Assembly (NCBI RefSeq): GCF_036245645.1
Contig: NZ_BTPE01000001.1
Span: 372,001 to 436,000, forward strand
Source: Algoriphagus taiwanensis
Lineage (GTDB): Bacteria; Bacteroidota; Bacteroidia; Cytophagales; Cyclobacteriaceae
Direction: 5' to 3'
DNA: 64,000 nt
Part shown: positions 49,921 through 57,595 of the stretch, one piece after another
How positions within the stretch are numbered: position 1 is the first letter of the stretch
Layout of the letters: each line of letters opens with the position of its first letter
The notes under the pieces: generated by a model
Database searches by the model: none
What the model was told of the DNA's origin: nothing
The model's input: the letters and a program-made list of their open reading frames with translations, nothing else
Translations under genes and position numbers: made by a program

Positions 49921-51018
49921 ATGAACAAACAAAAAGCTACACTTCTCCTGGCCGATGGCACGGCCTTTCATGGTACTCTCATCGGTAATCCCGGTACAAA
50001 TGGGGGTGAAATTTGCTTCAACACCGGAATGACCGGCTATCAGGAAATCTACACGGATCCCTCCTACACCGGGCAAATCGTAGTTACTACTACCTCTCAT
50101 ATTGGCAACTATGGAGTCCATGCCGAAGAGATCGAATCTGATCATCCTTGCGTAGCAGGCATCGTAGTCAATAGCTTCTCTGAAGTCTATTCAAGATTGG
50201 ATGCTTCTGGTTCGCTGCAGGATTACCTGGTTCGGTACGGAATCACTGGAATCGCCGATATCGATACGCGAAAGCTTGTTCGTCATCTTCGATCCAAAGG
50301 TGCTATGAATGCCATCATCAGTTCCGAATATGAAGGGAATTTGGATGGATTGAAGAAGGAGTTGGAGAAAGTGCCGGATATGAATGGTTTGGAGCTTTCC
50401 TCTACCGTTTGTACTCAAGAGCCTTATTTCTTCGGGGATGAAAATTCTCCAATAAAAGTAGCTTGCTTGGATTTTGGGATCAAAAAGAACATTCTCAGAA
50501 ATCTTGCCTCCAGAGGAGTGTACTGCAAGGTGTTTCCAGCCAAAGAAAAACTGGAAGAAATCCAAAAGTGGAATCCAGACGCTTATTTTTTATCAAATGG
50601 CCCAGGTGATCCAGCGGTCATGGAATACGCAGTGGATACGGTTAAGGATATCCTCGGTACTGGAAAGCCTGTATTTGGAATTTGTCTAGGACATCAGCTT
50701 CTAGCTGAGGCGGTAGGAATCAAAACCTACAAAATGCACCATGGCCACCGTGGGCTTAACCATCCCATCAAGAACTTGCTCACTGGTAAAAGTGAGATCA
50801 CCTCACAGAATCATGGATTTAACATCGTGAGGGAAGACGCGGAGCAAAATCCTGAAGTGGAAATCACCCATGTTCATCTCAATGATCACACGGTAGCTGG
50901 TATCCGACTGAAGAATAAACCTGCCTTCTCCGTGCAGTATCATCCGGAATCATCTCCGGGTCCTCATGATTCACGGTATTTATTCGATGAATTTATAGCC
51001 CTAATCAACCAAAACTAA
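49921..51018 (+). CDS. carA: Carbamoyl-phosphate synthase small subunit
   Basis: This encodes 365 residues. The N-terminal CPSase domain (LADGTAFHGTLIG, FNTGMTGYQEIYTDPSYTGQ) is followed by a class I glutamine amidotransferase domain. The nucleophile Cys lies in FGICLGHQLLAEA, and the catalytic His and Glu lie in QYHPESSPGPHDS. It supplies ammonia from glutamine to CarB for pyrimidine and arginine synthesis. CarB is not in the window. The gene order rplQ-carA-eno is known from other Bacteroidota. Confidence 0.98.
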   Translation: MNKQKATLLLADGTAFHGTLIGNPGTNGGEICFNTGMTGYQEIYTDPSYTGQIVVTTTSHIGNYGVHAEEIESDHPCVAGIVVNSFSEVYSRLDASGSLQDYLVRYGITGIADIDTRKLVRHLRSKGAMNAIISSEYEGNLDGLKKELEKVPDMNGLELSSTVCTQEPYFFGDENSPIKVACLDFGIKKNILRNLASRGVYCKVFPAKEKLEEIQKWNPDAYFLSNGPGDPAVMEYAVDTVKDILGTGKPVFGICLGHQLLAEAVGIKTYKMHHGHRGLNHPIKNLLTGKSEITSQNHGFNIVREDAEQNPEVEITHVHLNDHTVAGIRLKNKPAFSVQYHPESSPGPHDSRYLFDEFIALINQN

Positions 51019-51039
51019 TTTCATAAACCTTTTAAAACT

Positions 51040-52323
51040 ATGACGTTGATTCAATCAATTCATGCAAGACAAATCCTCGATTCCAGAGGTAACCCAACTG
51101 TAGAAGTAGATGTATTTACCGAAAACGGAGCTTTTGGACGCGCAGCAGTGCCAAGTGGGGCGTCCACTGGGGTCAATGAAGCCGTAGAACTCAGAGACGG
51201 AGACAAAAGCAAATACCTTGGAAAAGGAGTCCTTAAGGCCGTTTCCAATGTCAACGATATCATAGCACCGGAATTGGTGGGGATGGATGTTTTCGAGCAA
51301 AATCTTATCGACCAAATCATGATTGATTTGGATGGTACTCCCACCAAGAGCAAACTAGGTGCAAATGCCATCCTTGGTGTTTCCCTGGCAGTAGCCAAAG
51401 CTGCTGCAATGGAAGCAGGACAGCCGCTTTACCGCTACATCGGAGGTGTCAATGCAAATACCCTTCCGGTACCTATGCTCAATATCATCAATGGCGGTTC
51501 TCACTCGGATGCCCCAATTGCTTTTCAGGAATTCATGGTACGTCCGGTAGGTGCACCAAGCTTCTCTGAAGCAATCCGAATGGGTGCTGAGATTTTCCAT
51601 AGCCTGAAAAAGATCCTTCATGACAAAAACCTCAGCACCGCAGTAGGGGATGAGGGTGGATTTGCTCCCAACTTCTCAGGAGGTACTGAAGAAGCCTTGG
51701 CTTGCATTTTGGATGCTATCGCAAAGGCAGGATACAAAGCAGGTGACGACGTGACTATCGCTTTGGATTGTGCTTCTTCAGAGTTCTACAAAGACGGAAA
51801 ATACGATTATTCCAAATTTGAAGGTCCAACCGGCAAGGTGAGATCGAGAGAAGAACAAGTAGCTTACTTGGCTGAGTTGACCGAAAAGTACCCTATCGAT
51901 TCTATCGAAGATGGCTGCGCTGAGGAAGACTGGGCTGGATGGGCCATGCTGACTGCCAAAATCGGTGACCGAGTGCAGCTGGTAGGAGATGATCTTTTTG
52001 TGACTAATGTGAAGTTTTTGAAAAGAGGTATCGAAGAGAAGTCTGCCAACTCTATCCTGGTGAAAGTAAATCAAATCGGTACTTTGACCGAGACCTTGAA
52101 TGCTGTAAACTTGGCTCATAAGGCTGGTTTCACTGCAGTGATGTCTCACCGTTCGGGTGAAACTGAAGATTCTACTATCGCTGACTTGGCAGTTGCAACT
52201 AATTGTGGACAGATCAAAACCGGTTCTGCTTCCCGTTCTGACCGTATGGCTAAGTACAACCAATTATTGAGAATTGAGGAGCAGTTGGGAGATTCAGCTA
52301 TTTTCAAAGGTCGATTGAAGTAA
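51040..52323 (+). CDS. eno: Enolase
   Basis: This encodes 427 residues. It converts 2-phosphoglycerate to phosphoenolpyruvate. Conserved parts are ARQILDSRGNPTVEVDV, the mobile loop PSGASTGVNEAVELRDGD, DEGGFAPNF, the metal-binding SIEDGCAEEDW and GDDLFVTN, and the signature SHRSGETEDSTIADLAVA. It follows carA by 21 bases and ends at a terminator. Confidence 0.99.
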   Translation: MTLIQSIHARQILDSRGNPTVEVDVFTENGAFGRAAVPSGASTGVNEAVELRDGDKSKYLGKGVLKAVSNVNDIIAPELVGMDVFEQNLIDQIMIDLDGTPTKSKLGANAILGVSLAVAKAAAMEAGQPLYRYIGGVNANTLPVPMLNIINGGSHSDAPIAFQEFMVRPVGAPSFSEAIRMGAEIFHSLKKILHDKNLSTAVGDEGGFAPNFSGGTEEALACILDAIAKAGYKAGDDVTIALDCASSEFYKDGKYDYSKFEGPTGKVRSREEQVAYLAELTEKYPIDSIEDGCAEEDWAGWAMLTAKIGDRVQLVGDDLFVTNVKFLKRGIEEKSANSILVKVNQIGTLTETLNAVNLAHKAGFTAVMSHRSGETEDSTIADLAVATNCGQIKTGSASRSDRMAKYNQLLRIEEQLGDSAIFKGRLK

Positions 52324-52346
52324 TTTTCCATTACCAAAAATACCCT

Positions 52347-52380
52347 AAAGAGGCAGTCCAATCGGATTGCCCCTTTTTTT
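52347..52380 (+). terminator. eno terminator
   Basis: The stem GGCAGTCC/GGATTGCC (one G-T, loop AATC) extends outward over AAGA/CCTT with one mismatch and is followed by T6. Confidence 0.85.
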
Positions 52381-52417
52381 GCATCATTTTTGTACCTTGT
52401 CTAGGCAAATTGATTCT

Positions 52418-52705
52418 ATGAAGAAGGTCCTCAAATACAGCAGCAATTTTTATGTCCTGGCGACTTCTTTTTTTCTCTTTTGGATGATCTTCATTGATTC
52501 CAATAATCTGATCAATCAGTTTCGTCTCAGTAAGAAACTTTGGGATTTAGAGGATCAAAAGGAGTTTTATCTGGAAAAAAAGGCTCAGGTTAAAGCAGAA
52601 CGAGAGGAGTTGATGAGCAATCCTGAACTTTTGGAAAAATTTGCCAGAGAAAAGTACTTTATGAAAAAACAAACGGAGGATATCTATGTCATCGTGGAAA
52701 AATAA
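52418..52705 (+). CDS. FtsB/DivIC-family septum formation initiator
   Basis: This encodes 95 residues from the ATG at 52418; an earlier frame start lies inside the eno terminator. It has one membrane segment (about residues 10-28) followed by a coiled coil of about 45 residues (KKLWDLEDQKEFYLEKKAQ) and the typical end NPELLEKFAREKYFMKK. This is the layout of the division protein FtsB/DivIC, which bridges FtsL and FtsQ at the septum. The position after eno is also seen in proteobacteria. It overlaps the next gene by 20 bases. Confidence 0.9.
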   Translation: MKKVLKYSSNFYVLATSFFLFWMIFIDSNNLINQFRLSKKLWDLEDQKEFYLEKKAQVKAEREELMSNPELLEKFAREKYFMKKQTEDIYVIVEK

Positions 52706-53234
52706 AGTTTTTGCCCTTATTCTTCTAGGCTTTGCCTTTATTCAACTGGATGCTTTTGCACAGCGGGAGATTTATGGGGATTCTACCAGCCTGAAGGATC
52801 GTATGTTTTTTGGAGGGAATCTTGGTCTTCAATTTGGGACGGTAACGTTTATCGATATTTCTCCTCTGGCGGGAGTGATGATTACTCCTAGACTTTCTGC
52901 AGGTGCAGGGATCACTTATCAATATTACGACGATAACCGCTTTCAGGGAGCCAATGGATCATCATATGGTGGTCGAGTCTTTGGGAGGTACAACGTTTTG
53001 CCCAATATTTTTACCCACGTCGAGTATGAAAACATCAACTGGGAAACCTACAGTGTGGCAGAACAAGCATTTAGAAGGGTTTGGACTGATGCGCTGTTCA
53101 TAGGAGGTGGCTATTTTGCTCCATTTGGTCGTAGAGGAGGAGCTAATTTTACCTTTTTGTATAATGTCCTTCATGACAATCAAAATTCTTACTACGCCGA
53201 ACCTTATGTGATCCGAGTGGGTTTTGTGCTATAG
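52686..53234 (+). CDS. Small outer-membrane beta-barrel protein
   Basis: This encodes 182 residues with a signal peptide ending near DAFAQ (residue 26). The mature part consists of alternating strands with many Gly, Tyr and Phe (GGNLGLQFGTVTFIDISPL, GGRVFGRYNVLPNIFTHVEY) and ends in a strand with terminal VGFVL, as in small eight-strand barrels. The function is unknown. The 20-base overlap with the FtsB-like gene points to coupling of expression, though a shared role in division is not implied. Confidence 0.8.
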   Translation: MSSWKNKVFALILLGFAFIQLDAFAQREIYGDSTSLKDRMFFGGNLGLQFGTVTFIDISPLAGVMITPRLSAGAGITYQYYDDNRFQGANGSSYGGRVFGRYNVLPNIFTHVEYENINWETYSVAEQAFRRVWTDALFIGGGYFAPFGRRGGANFTFLYNVLHDNQNSYYAEPYVIRVGFVL

Positions 53235-53252
53235 CTACCGCACCTCAAACCT

Positions 53253-54098
53253 ATGAACTCCCTCGTATCTAAAATCTTCAAAACCCATCAATCCTGTTCG
53301 GATTGCCCCTCTCCACAGGTTATTCAATCCTTCTTTGAGGAACTGTTGGGTTTACTTTTTCCGGAATATGCCTTGCAAAAAGTAAAATCTGAAGAAGAGG
53401 TTTCAGCTCGCCTGATTTTGCTCAGAGAGCAACTGGGAGCAATTCTTTCTAGAAATCAGCATTTGCATTCAGGAAACGGGTCAGTTTTGGCTCAATCCTT
53501 TTTTGAGCAGTTGGAGCAGGTATTCGATTGGGTACACCAAGATGTGGACGCCATGTATGAGGGGGATCCTGCAGCCAAATCCAGAACAGAGATTTTGCGC
53601 AGCTATCCGGGTTTTTATGCCATCGCTGCTTATAGGATTGCTCACCTTTTGCATGAGCAGGGAATCAAATTGATCCCTAGAATGATCACTGAAATCGCTC
53701 ATAGCCGAACCGGAATCGACATCCATCCGGGGGCCACTATCGGTCAATATTTCTGCATTGATCATGGTACAGGAGTGGTGATCGGGGAAACGACCTATAT
53801 CGGCAATAGAGTCAAGGTTTACCAAGGAGTTACCTTGGGGGCATTAAGTGTCGAAAAGGCAGATGCAGATACCAAAAGACACCCCACCATCGAGGATGGA
53901 GTGGTTATTTATGCAGGAGCTACGATTTTGGGTGGAAATACTGTCATTGGCAAAAACTCTGTCATTGGAGGTAATGTATGGTTGACCAAATCAGTTCCGG
54001 CCAATTCCAAAGTCTATTATCAAACTCAAATCCATCATGAGGATGGTTTGGTGACAGACCGTTACGTATTCAAAAATGATATCGATGCGACTCTTTGA
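53253..54098 (+). CDS. cysE: Serine O-acetyltransferase
   Basis: This encodes 281 residues. It makes O-acetylserine from serine and acetyl-CoA. The N-terminal helical domain contains DPAAKSRTEILRSYPGFYAI and HRIAHLL-like YRIAHLLHEQG; the C-terminal left-handed beta-helix of hexapeptide repeats has the catalytic region DIHPGATIGQYFCIDHGTGV and VIGETTYIGNRVKVYQGVTL. The long N-terminal domain is the EpsC/CysE plant-like type. It overlaps cysM by 23 bases, linking the two steps of cysteine synthesis. Confidence 0.96.
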   Translation: MNSLVSKIFKTHQSCSDCPSPQVIQSFFEELLGLLFPEYALQKVKSEEEVSARLILLREQLGAILSRNQHLHSGNGSVLAQSFFEQLEQVFDWVHQDVDAMYEGDPAAKSRTEILRSYPGFYAIAAYRIAHLLHEQGIKLIPRMITEIAHSRTGIDIHPGATIGQYFCIDHGTGVVIGETTYIGNRVKVYQGVTLGALSVEKADADTKRHPTIEDGVVIYAGATILGGNTVIGKNSVIGGNVWLTKSVPANSKVYYQTQIHHEDGLVTDRYVFKNDIDATL

Positions 54099-54963
54099 AC
54101 TGATCGGAAATACCCCTCTCATTCAGTTGGAGCACATTCCAACCCATCCCAAGGTGAAAATCCTTTGCAAGATGGAAGGACAAAACCCAGGAGGAAGTGT
54201 AAAGGACCGGGCTGCATACAATATGTTGCAGTCAGCTCTAGATCGAGGGGAAATCAAAAAAGGAGATAAACTGGTCGAAGCTACCAGCGGAAACACCGGA
54301 ATTGCTCTCGCAATGGTGGCCAAAGTTTTGGGACTGGATATGACCTTGATCATGCCGGACAATTCCACCCGGGAGCGTGTTCTCTCCATGGAAGCCTACG
54401 GCGCGAAAGTTATCCTTACCCCTGCAGCTAAAACTATCGAGTATTCCAGAACGCTCGCCGAACAGATGCGGGATGAAGAAGGCTATTTCATGCTCAATCA
54501 GTTTGGGAATCCGGACAATTACCTGGCTCATTACAAAACTACCGGACCAGAAATCTGGAGAGATACAGAGGGGAAAGTCACCCATTTCGTCTCAGCGATG
54601 GGGACTACAGGTACAATCATGGGAGTATCTCGCTACCTAAAGGAAATGAACCCCAATATCCAAATCGTGGGAACTCAGCCTACGGATGGATCAAGCATAC
54701 CGGGTATTCGACGCTGGTCACCGGAATTTTTACCTGCCATTTTTGAGAAAGAACGAGTGGATAGAGTGATTGACGTATCTCAGGAACAGGCCACGCAAAT
54801 GACCCGAAGAATGGCCAAAGAGGAAGGAATCCTTGCAGGAATGAGCAGTGGAGGGGCCCTTCATGCAGCGATTGAGCTTTCCAAAGAACTCGACGAAGGG
54901 CTGATCGTCTGCATCACCTGCGATCGGGGAGACCGGTATTTGAGCTCAGATTTGTTTGGGTAA
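54076..54963 (+). CDS. cysM: Cysteine synthase (CysM type)
   Basis: This encodes 295 residues, or 292 from the second ATG at 54085, which gives MRLFELIGNTPLI and may be the better start. It is a PLP enzyme that adds sulfide or thiosulfate to O-acetylserine. The PLP lysine lies in NPGGSVKDRAAYNM (about residue 43), the substrate loop is TSGNTGIAL, and the phosphate cradle is SAMGTTGTIMG. The short length and the ending TCDRGDRYLSSDLFG favour CysM over CysK. It is the last gene of the cysE-cysM pair. Confidence 0.95.
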   Translation: MISMRLFELIGNTPLIQLEHIPTHPKVKILCKMEGQNPGGSVKDRAAYNMLQSALDRGEIKKGDKLVEATSGNTGIALAMVAKVLGLDMTLIMPDNSTRERVLSMEAYGAKVILTPAAKTIEYSRTLAEQMRDEEGYFMLNQFGNPDNYLAHYKTTGPEIWRDTEGKVTHFVSAMGTTGTIMGVSRYLKEMNPNIQIVGTQPTDGSSIPGIRRWSPEFLPAIFEKERVDRVIDVSQEQATQMTRRMAKEEGILAGMSSGGALHAAIELSKELDEGLIVCITCDRGDRYLSSDLFG

Positions 54964-55008
54964 GGAAATTGTAAGATTGGCGGATTTGTAAAGTTTATCC
55001 TCTGGACA

Positions 55009-55084
55009 ACTGGTTCAAGTCTCCTGACCTGCCCGATGCAGGCGGGCTTGGACCTTTACCGACACACACTGGTTCAAGCCTCCT
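55009..55084 (+). repeat. Direct repeat pair of 17 bp
   Basis: ACTGGTTCAAGTCTCCT (55009-55025) recurs as ACTGGTTCAAGCCTCCT (55068-55084) with one difference, 59 bases apart. Between them lies the inverted repeat GCCCG..CGGGC (55031-55048). Confidence 0.8.
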
Positions 55085-55098
55085 AATTTGGGCCGAAC

Positions 55099-55132
55099 AA
55101 GCTGCCAGACGAAAGTTCGGCAGCTTTTTTTG
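55099..55132 (+). terminator. cysE-cysM terminator with an alternative stem
   Basis: AAGCTGCC (55099-55106) pairs with GGCAGCTT (55119-55126), followed by T5. A second stem, GCCGAAC (55092-55098) with GTTCGGC (55115-55121), uses part of the same right arm, so the two exclude each other. Confidence 0.75.
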
Positions 55133-55148
55133 AATTAAGGAAAAGGGG

Positions 55149-55358
55149 ACTTCCGAACTCGGCGCTTGCACTTCCGAACTCGGCGCTTGGACTTCTGAAC
55201 TCGAAACTTGGAGTTTAGAACTTGAAGCTTGCACTTCTGAACTCGGAACTTGGACTTTCGAACTCGGAGCTTGGACTTCTGAACTCGGCGCTTGGACTTC
55301 TGAACTCGAACTTTGGAGTTCGAAACCGCAACGTTGGAGTTCTGAACTTGGCGATTGG
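55149..55358. repeat. 21-bp tandem repeat, 10 units
   Basis: Ten consecutive units of 21 bases follow the consensus ACTTCTGAACTCGGCGCTTGG with few to several changes each; units 1, 2 and 7 are almost identical, while units 4, 8 and 9 diverge most. On the minus strand the array would read as heptads of the type SSEVQAP, and the other frames are also open. Such arrays occur between genes in this phylum; I regard it as non-coding. Confidence 0.9.
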
Positions 55359-55369
55359 TGTTTTGAAGT

Positions 55370-55759
55370 GGAGGGGGTACTTCGGAAGTACCCCCTCCCA
55401 CTTGGGAAGTATCCGCTACCGTCTTTACGAGCGATAGCGAAGTAATCTTTAAAGTTCGACCCACTTCGGGGTCGTGTAATCCATGTTATTGGGATCACCA
55501 TTTCCATGGGTTACACCCATGGCTACGCCGCGGCGCACAAGTATTCATAGGTTGGACCCCTTATTAGGGGTCTGTCGTTTAAATCAACGAGAAAAACAAA
55601 ATAATGACCACGCAGTGATCGAACTTCTCAATAGCCCTAGGTGGAACCTAGGGAAGAAAATGTCACGATGGTGAATGTCAACCCCGAAGCGGGTTGAACT
55701 TGTAGGAAGGGAATTGCAAATTCCTAAAATATATAAAAGCGTAGATGCAATCTACGCTT
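55370..55759. repeat. Array of perfect short hairpins
   Basis: Seven inverted repeats with different arms and short loops follow each other: 55370-55398 (13-bp stem, loop CGG), about 55459-55474 (GACCC/GGGTC type), 55504-55522 (CCATGGGT), 55555-55572 (GACCCCT), 55635-55653 (CCCTAGGT, loop GGA), 55678-55697 (TCAACCC) and 55737-55759 (10-bp stem AAGCGTAGAT, loop GCA). The arms differ, so this is not one repeated unit. The pattern resembles REP-like hairpin elements mobilised by Y1 (RAYT) transposases, but no transposase gene is present. Confidence 0.75.
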
Positions 55760-55834
55760 AGTCCATAGCCAATATTCTACACTCAGAGGGGGACTAATTA
55801 GCTATTTTAATTCCAGATAATTTTTAACAGGCAA

Positions 55835-55865
55835 AACCCTCCAGGTTTTAAAAACCTGGAGGGTT
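55835..55865. terminator. Bidirectional hairpin after the sugar isomerase-like gene
   Basis: A nearly perfect 31-base palindrome (AACCCTCCAGGTTTT and its complement around one A) lies 7 bases beyond the stop of the minus-strand gene at 55872, whose transcript it probably ends. Confidence 0.75.
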
Positions 55866-55871
55866 ATTTCT

Positions 55872-56786
55872 TCAAAAAAACCTTTTCATCTTCTCCAAGC
55901 CTTCTTTGACTACCACTTGGGCATCCATGGCGTAGTAGGTCGGGTTGAAGAGTTCGAGTGAAAGAATAATTTCCCCACCTTTCGCTTTCAGGGTATTGGC
56001 AAGTTCCTGCATGGGGGCGGCACCATCTCCCGGCATCACCCGGTCCTTGTCCTGCTGCTCAGTGCGGGGAATAGCTGCAGGTACGTCATTCATATGGAAA
56101 ATATCAATAGCCTGCCCGTCCAGTAGTTTCATTCCCTCAAATCCGGAACCCCCTCTGAAAAGATGATAAACATCCGCCAAAATCTTGGCGTCCTTGTCAT
56201 CGGCAACAGCAGCCACCATCATCGCTTGACCTAAATGATAAAAGGAAGGATAAGCGCCCCAGAATTCCAATTGGGGCATCACCCCTGTTTTTCTCCCCAA
56301 ATCGAGCAGTCGCTTGTATTTTTCCCCTGCTTGCATCAAGTCCAGAGGGGCTTCAGTCCCGATGGCTGGAGCGGCTACCCTAGGACAGCCTAAATCAGCC
56401 AAAATTCCCATTTCCTTTTCCATCTGCGAAAATCCCGTTTTGCTTTTCTCCGCATCCTGGGCCATCCAGGTAGGGAAGCCGATGCAGTCAAAGAATTCCA
56501 ATCCGGCATCAGATGCCAGCTTTTTCAGAGAAGCTACAGATTTTCCCTCCCCGAGATAGGCCTCGATTTCCATCATCCAGGGTTCGAAGCCATCGTATCC
56601 AGCTTTTGCCGCCAGCTCGATGATTTGAGGTAGGCTGAGCTTTTGTCCTCGGATGGTGCTGGTATTTAGGGAAAACTTAAATCGGGTATTTTCCCTCGGA
56701 GAAGGGGAAGCTTGGGAAAGGGTAGGGGCAGCTGCAAGAGGGGCTAGAGCAAGGGTTTTGAGCAGGTTTCGTCGGGAAAGGGCCAT
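55872..56786 (-). CDS. Tat-exported sugar phosphate isomerase/epimerase-like TIM barrel protein
   Basis: This encodes 304 residues. The N-terminus is a twin-arginine signal (SRRNLLKTLALAPLAAAP), so the folded protein should be exported to the periplasm. The rest is an AP-endonuclease-2/xylose isomerase-like TIM barrel: FSLNTSTIRGQKLSLPQIIE, AGYDGFEPWMMEIEAY, a metal-binding-type Glu in PQLEFWGAYPSF, Asp in ILADVYHLFRGG, HMNDVPAA and a final Glu in ILSLELFNPTYY. Members of this family isomerise or epimerise keto sugars; the substrate is unknown. It stands alone and is divergent from the four-gene operon. Confidence 0.9.
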   Translation of the reverse strand: MALSRRNLLKTLALAPLAAAPTLSQASPSPRENTRFKFSLNTSTIRGQKLSLPQIIELAAKAGYDGFEPWMMEIEAYLGEGKSVASLKKLASDAGLEFFDCIGFPTWMAQDAEKSKTGFSQMEKEMGILADLGCPRVAAPAIGTEAPLDLMQAGEKYKRLLDLGRKTGVMPQLEFWGAYPSFYHLGQAMMVAAVADDKDAKILADVYHLFRGGSGFEGMKLLDGQAIDIFHMNDVPAAIPRTEQQDKDRVMPGDGAAPMQELANTLKAKGGEIILSLELFNPTYYAMDAQVVVKEGLEKMKRFF

Positions 56787-56887
56787 GGGATATGAATTTT
56801 TTGTCCGTTCAGTAAATTAAATCTACCGCTTAAAGATATTTTGAGAAAATAGGCAGAAAGGCAATTTTCTATTGTCATTTTTATGGA

Positions 56888-57595
56888 ATGCTGAAAATAC
56901 AATTTTTACCGCTTTTGGCTTTTTATTTTCTTTCCAGCGGGGCAATGGCTCAGGTTGTTGGTCAGAATTTGGCGTTTTTGCCCGAATACCAAGAGCAGTT
57001 GCCCTATTTTCAGGAGTTGATCACCGGGGGAAAGTACGAGGAACCTTCCTCGCTCATACAGGGAGATCCCTACTACCTTACCCGTCAATTTGAATCCGGA
57101 AGTCTCACGATCAATGAAATCACTTATCCGGGAGTGCCACTTCTGTATGATATTTTCAGGGATCAGATTTTGACCTTTCATCCTCTCTTCAACCAAAAGA
57201 TCTTGATCAAACCCGGGAAGGTAGATCGCTTTGTGATGGGGGATGGGTCGGCTTTTGCCAGACTGGAAGGCAATGACAGCTTCGGTAAAGCTGGGAGTGG
57301 ATTTTACAAAGTCATCGCTGAGGGGGATTTTTGGGCTATTTCCAAGCCTTACAAAACTTCCAAATCTCTCCGGGAAATGTCCCGCTATGATGAAGTTTAT
57401 GTAGAAAAAGAGGTCTTTTTTCTCTGGAAAGGCGGGACTTTTTTTCCCATATCCAAAGGCAAGCAGGCTATTTCCCTACTTGGCCTCAATAAAGCAGAAG
57501 CCAAGCAAAAGCTTCGTGCTGAGCAGCTAAACTTCAAGCAAAATCCAGAAGGCTATCTTCGGCTTTTGGTCAACTTAACTCCTTCCCAGCCATGA
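56888..57595 (+). CDS. Unknown exported protein, first gene of a TonB receptor operon
   Basis: This encodes 235 residues with a signal peptide ending near GAMAQ (residue 22). The mature part has no membrane segment and no domain that I know; it is rich in Tyr, Phe and Lys, with motifs such as QGDPYYLTRQFESGSLTINE and PGVPLLYDIFRDQILTFHPL. It overlaps the receptor gene by 4 bases (ATGA), so both are surely made together. A periplasmic or surface accessory role is plausible. Confidence 0.85.
   Translation: MLKIQFLPLLAFYFLSSGAMAQVVGQNLAFLPEYQEQLPYFQELITGGKYEEPSSLIQGDPYYLTRQFESGSLTINEITYPGVPLLYDIFRDQILTFHPLFNQKILIKPGKVDRFVMGDGSAFARLEGNDSFGKAGSGFYKVIAEGDFWAISKPYKTSKSLREMSRYDEVYVEKEVFFLWKGGTFFPISKGKQAISLLGLNKAEAKQKLRAEQLNFKQNPEGYLRLLVNLTPSQP

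Larger units (their letters stand above)
54964..55871. other. Repeat- and hairpin-rich non-coding island
   Basis: This is the longest stretch without a credible gene. In order it holds a 17-bp direct repeat pair, the cysM terminator, a 21-bp tandem repeat, at least seven short perfect hairpins with different stems, and a long bidirectional terminator. All frames through the tandem repeat are open because 21 is a multiple of three, but the resulting peptides are low-complexity heptads without credible starts. Confidence 0.8.

Noticed and set aside
52367..52417. Earlier start for the FtsB-like gene
   Set aside because: It lies in the T run of the eno terminator and adds a non-homologous stretch before the membrane segment.
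55149..55358. CRISPR array
   Set aside because: The units abut without spacers, are 21 bases long and diverge gradually; no cas genes are near.
54995..55507. 170-codon minus-strand frame across the 21-bp repeats, encoding SSEVQAP-type heptads
   Set aside because: The parallel frames on both strands are equally open because the unit is 21 bases, the parts outside the repeat show no protein character, and hairpins fill its upstream half.
55483..55674. 63-codon plus-strand frame in the hairpin array
   Set aside because: It runs through three perfect inverted repeats and has no family resemblance.
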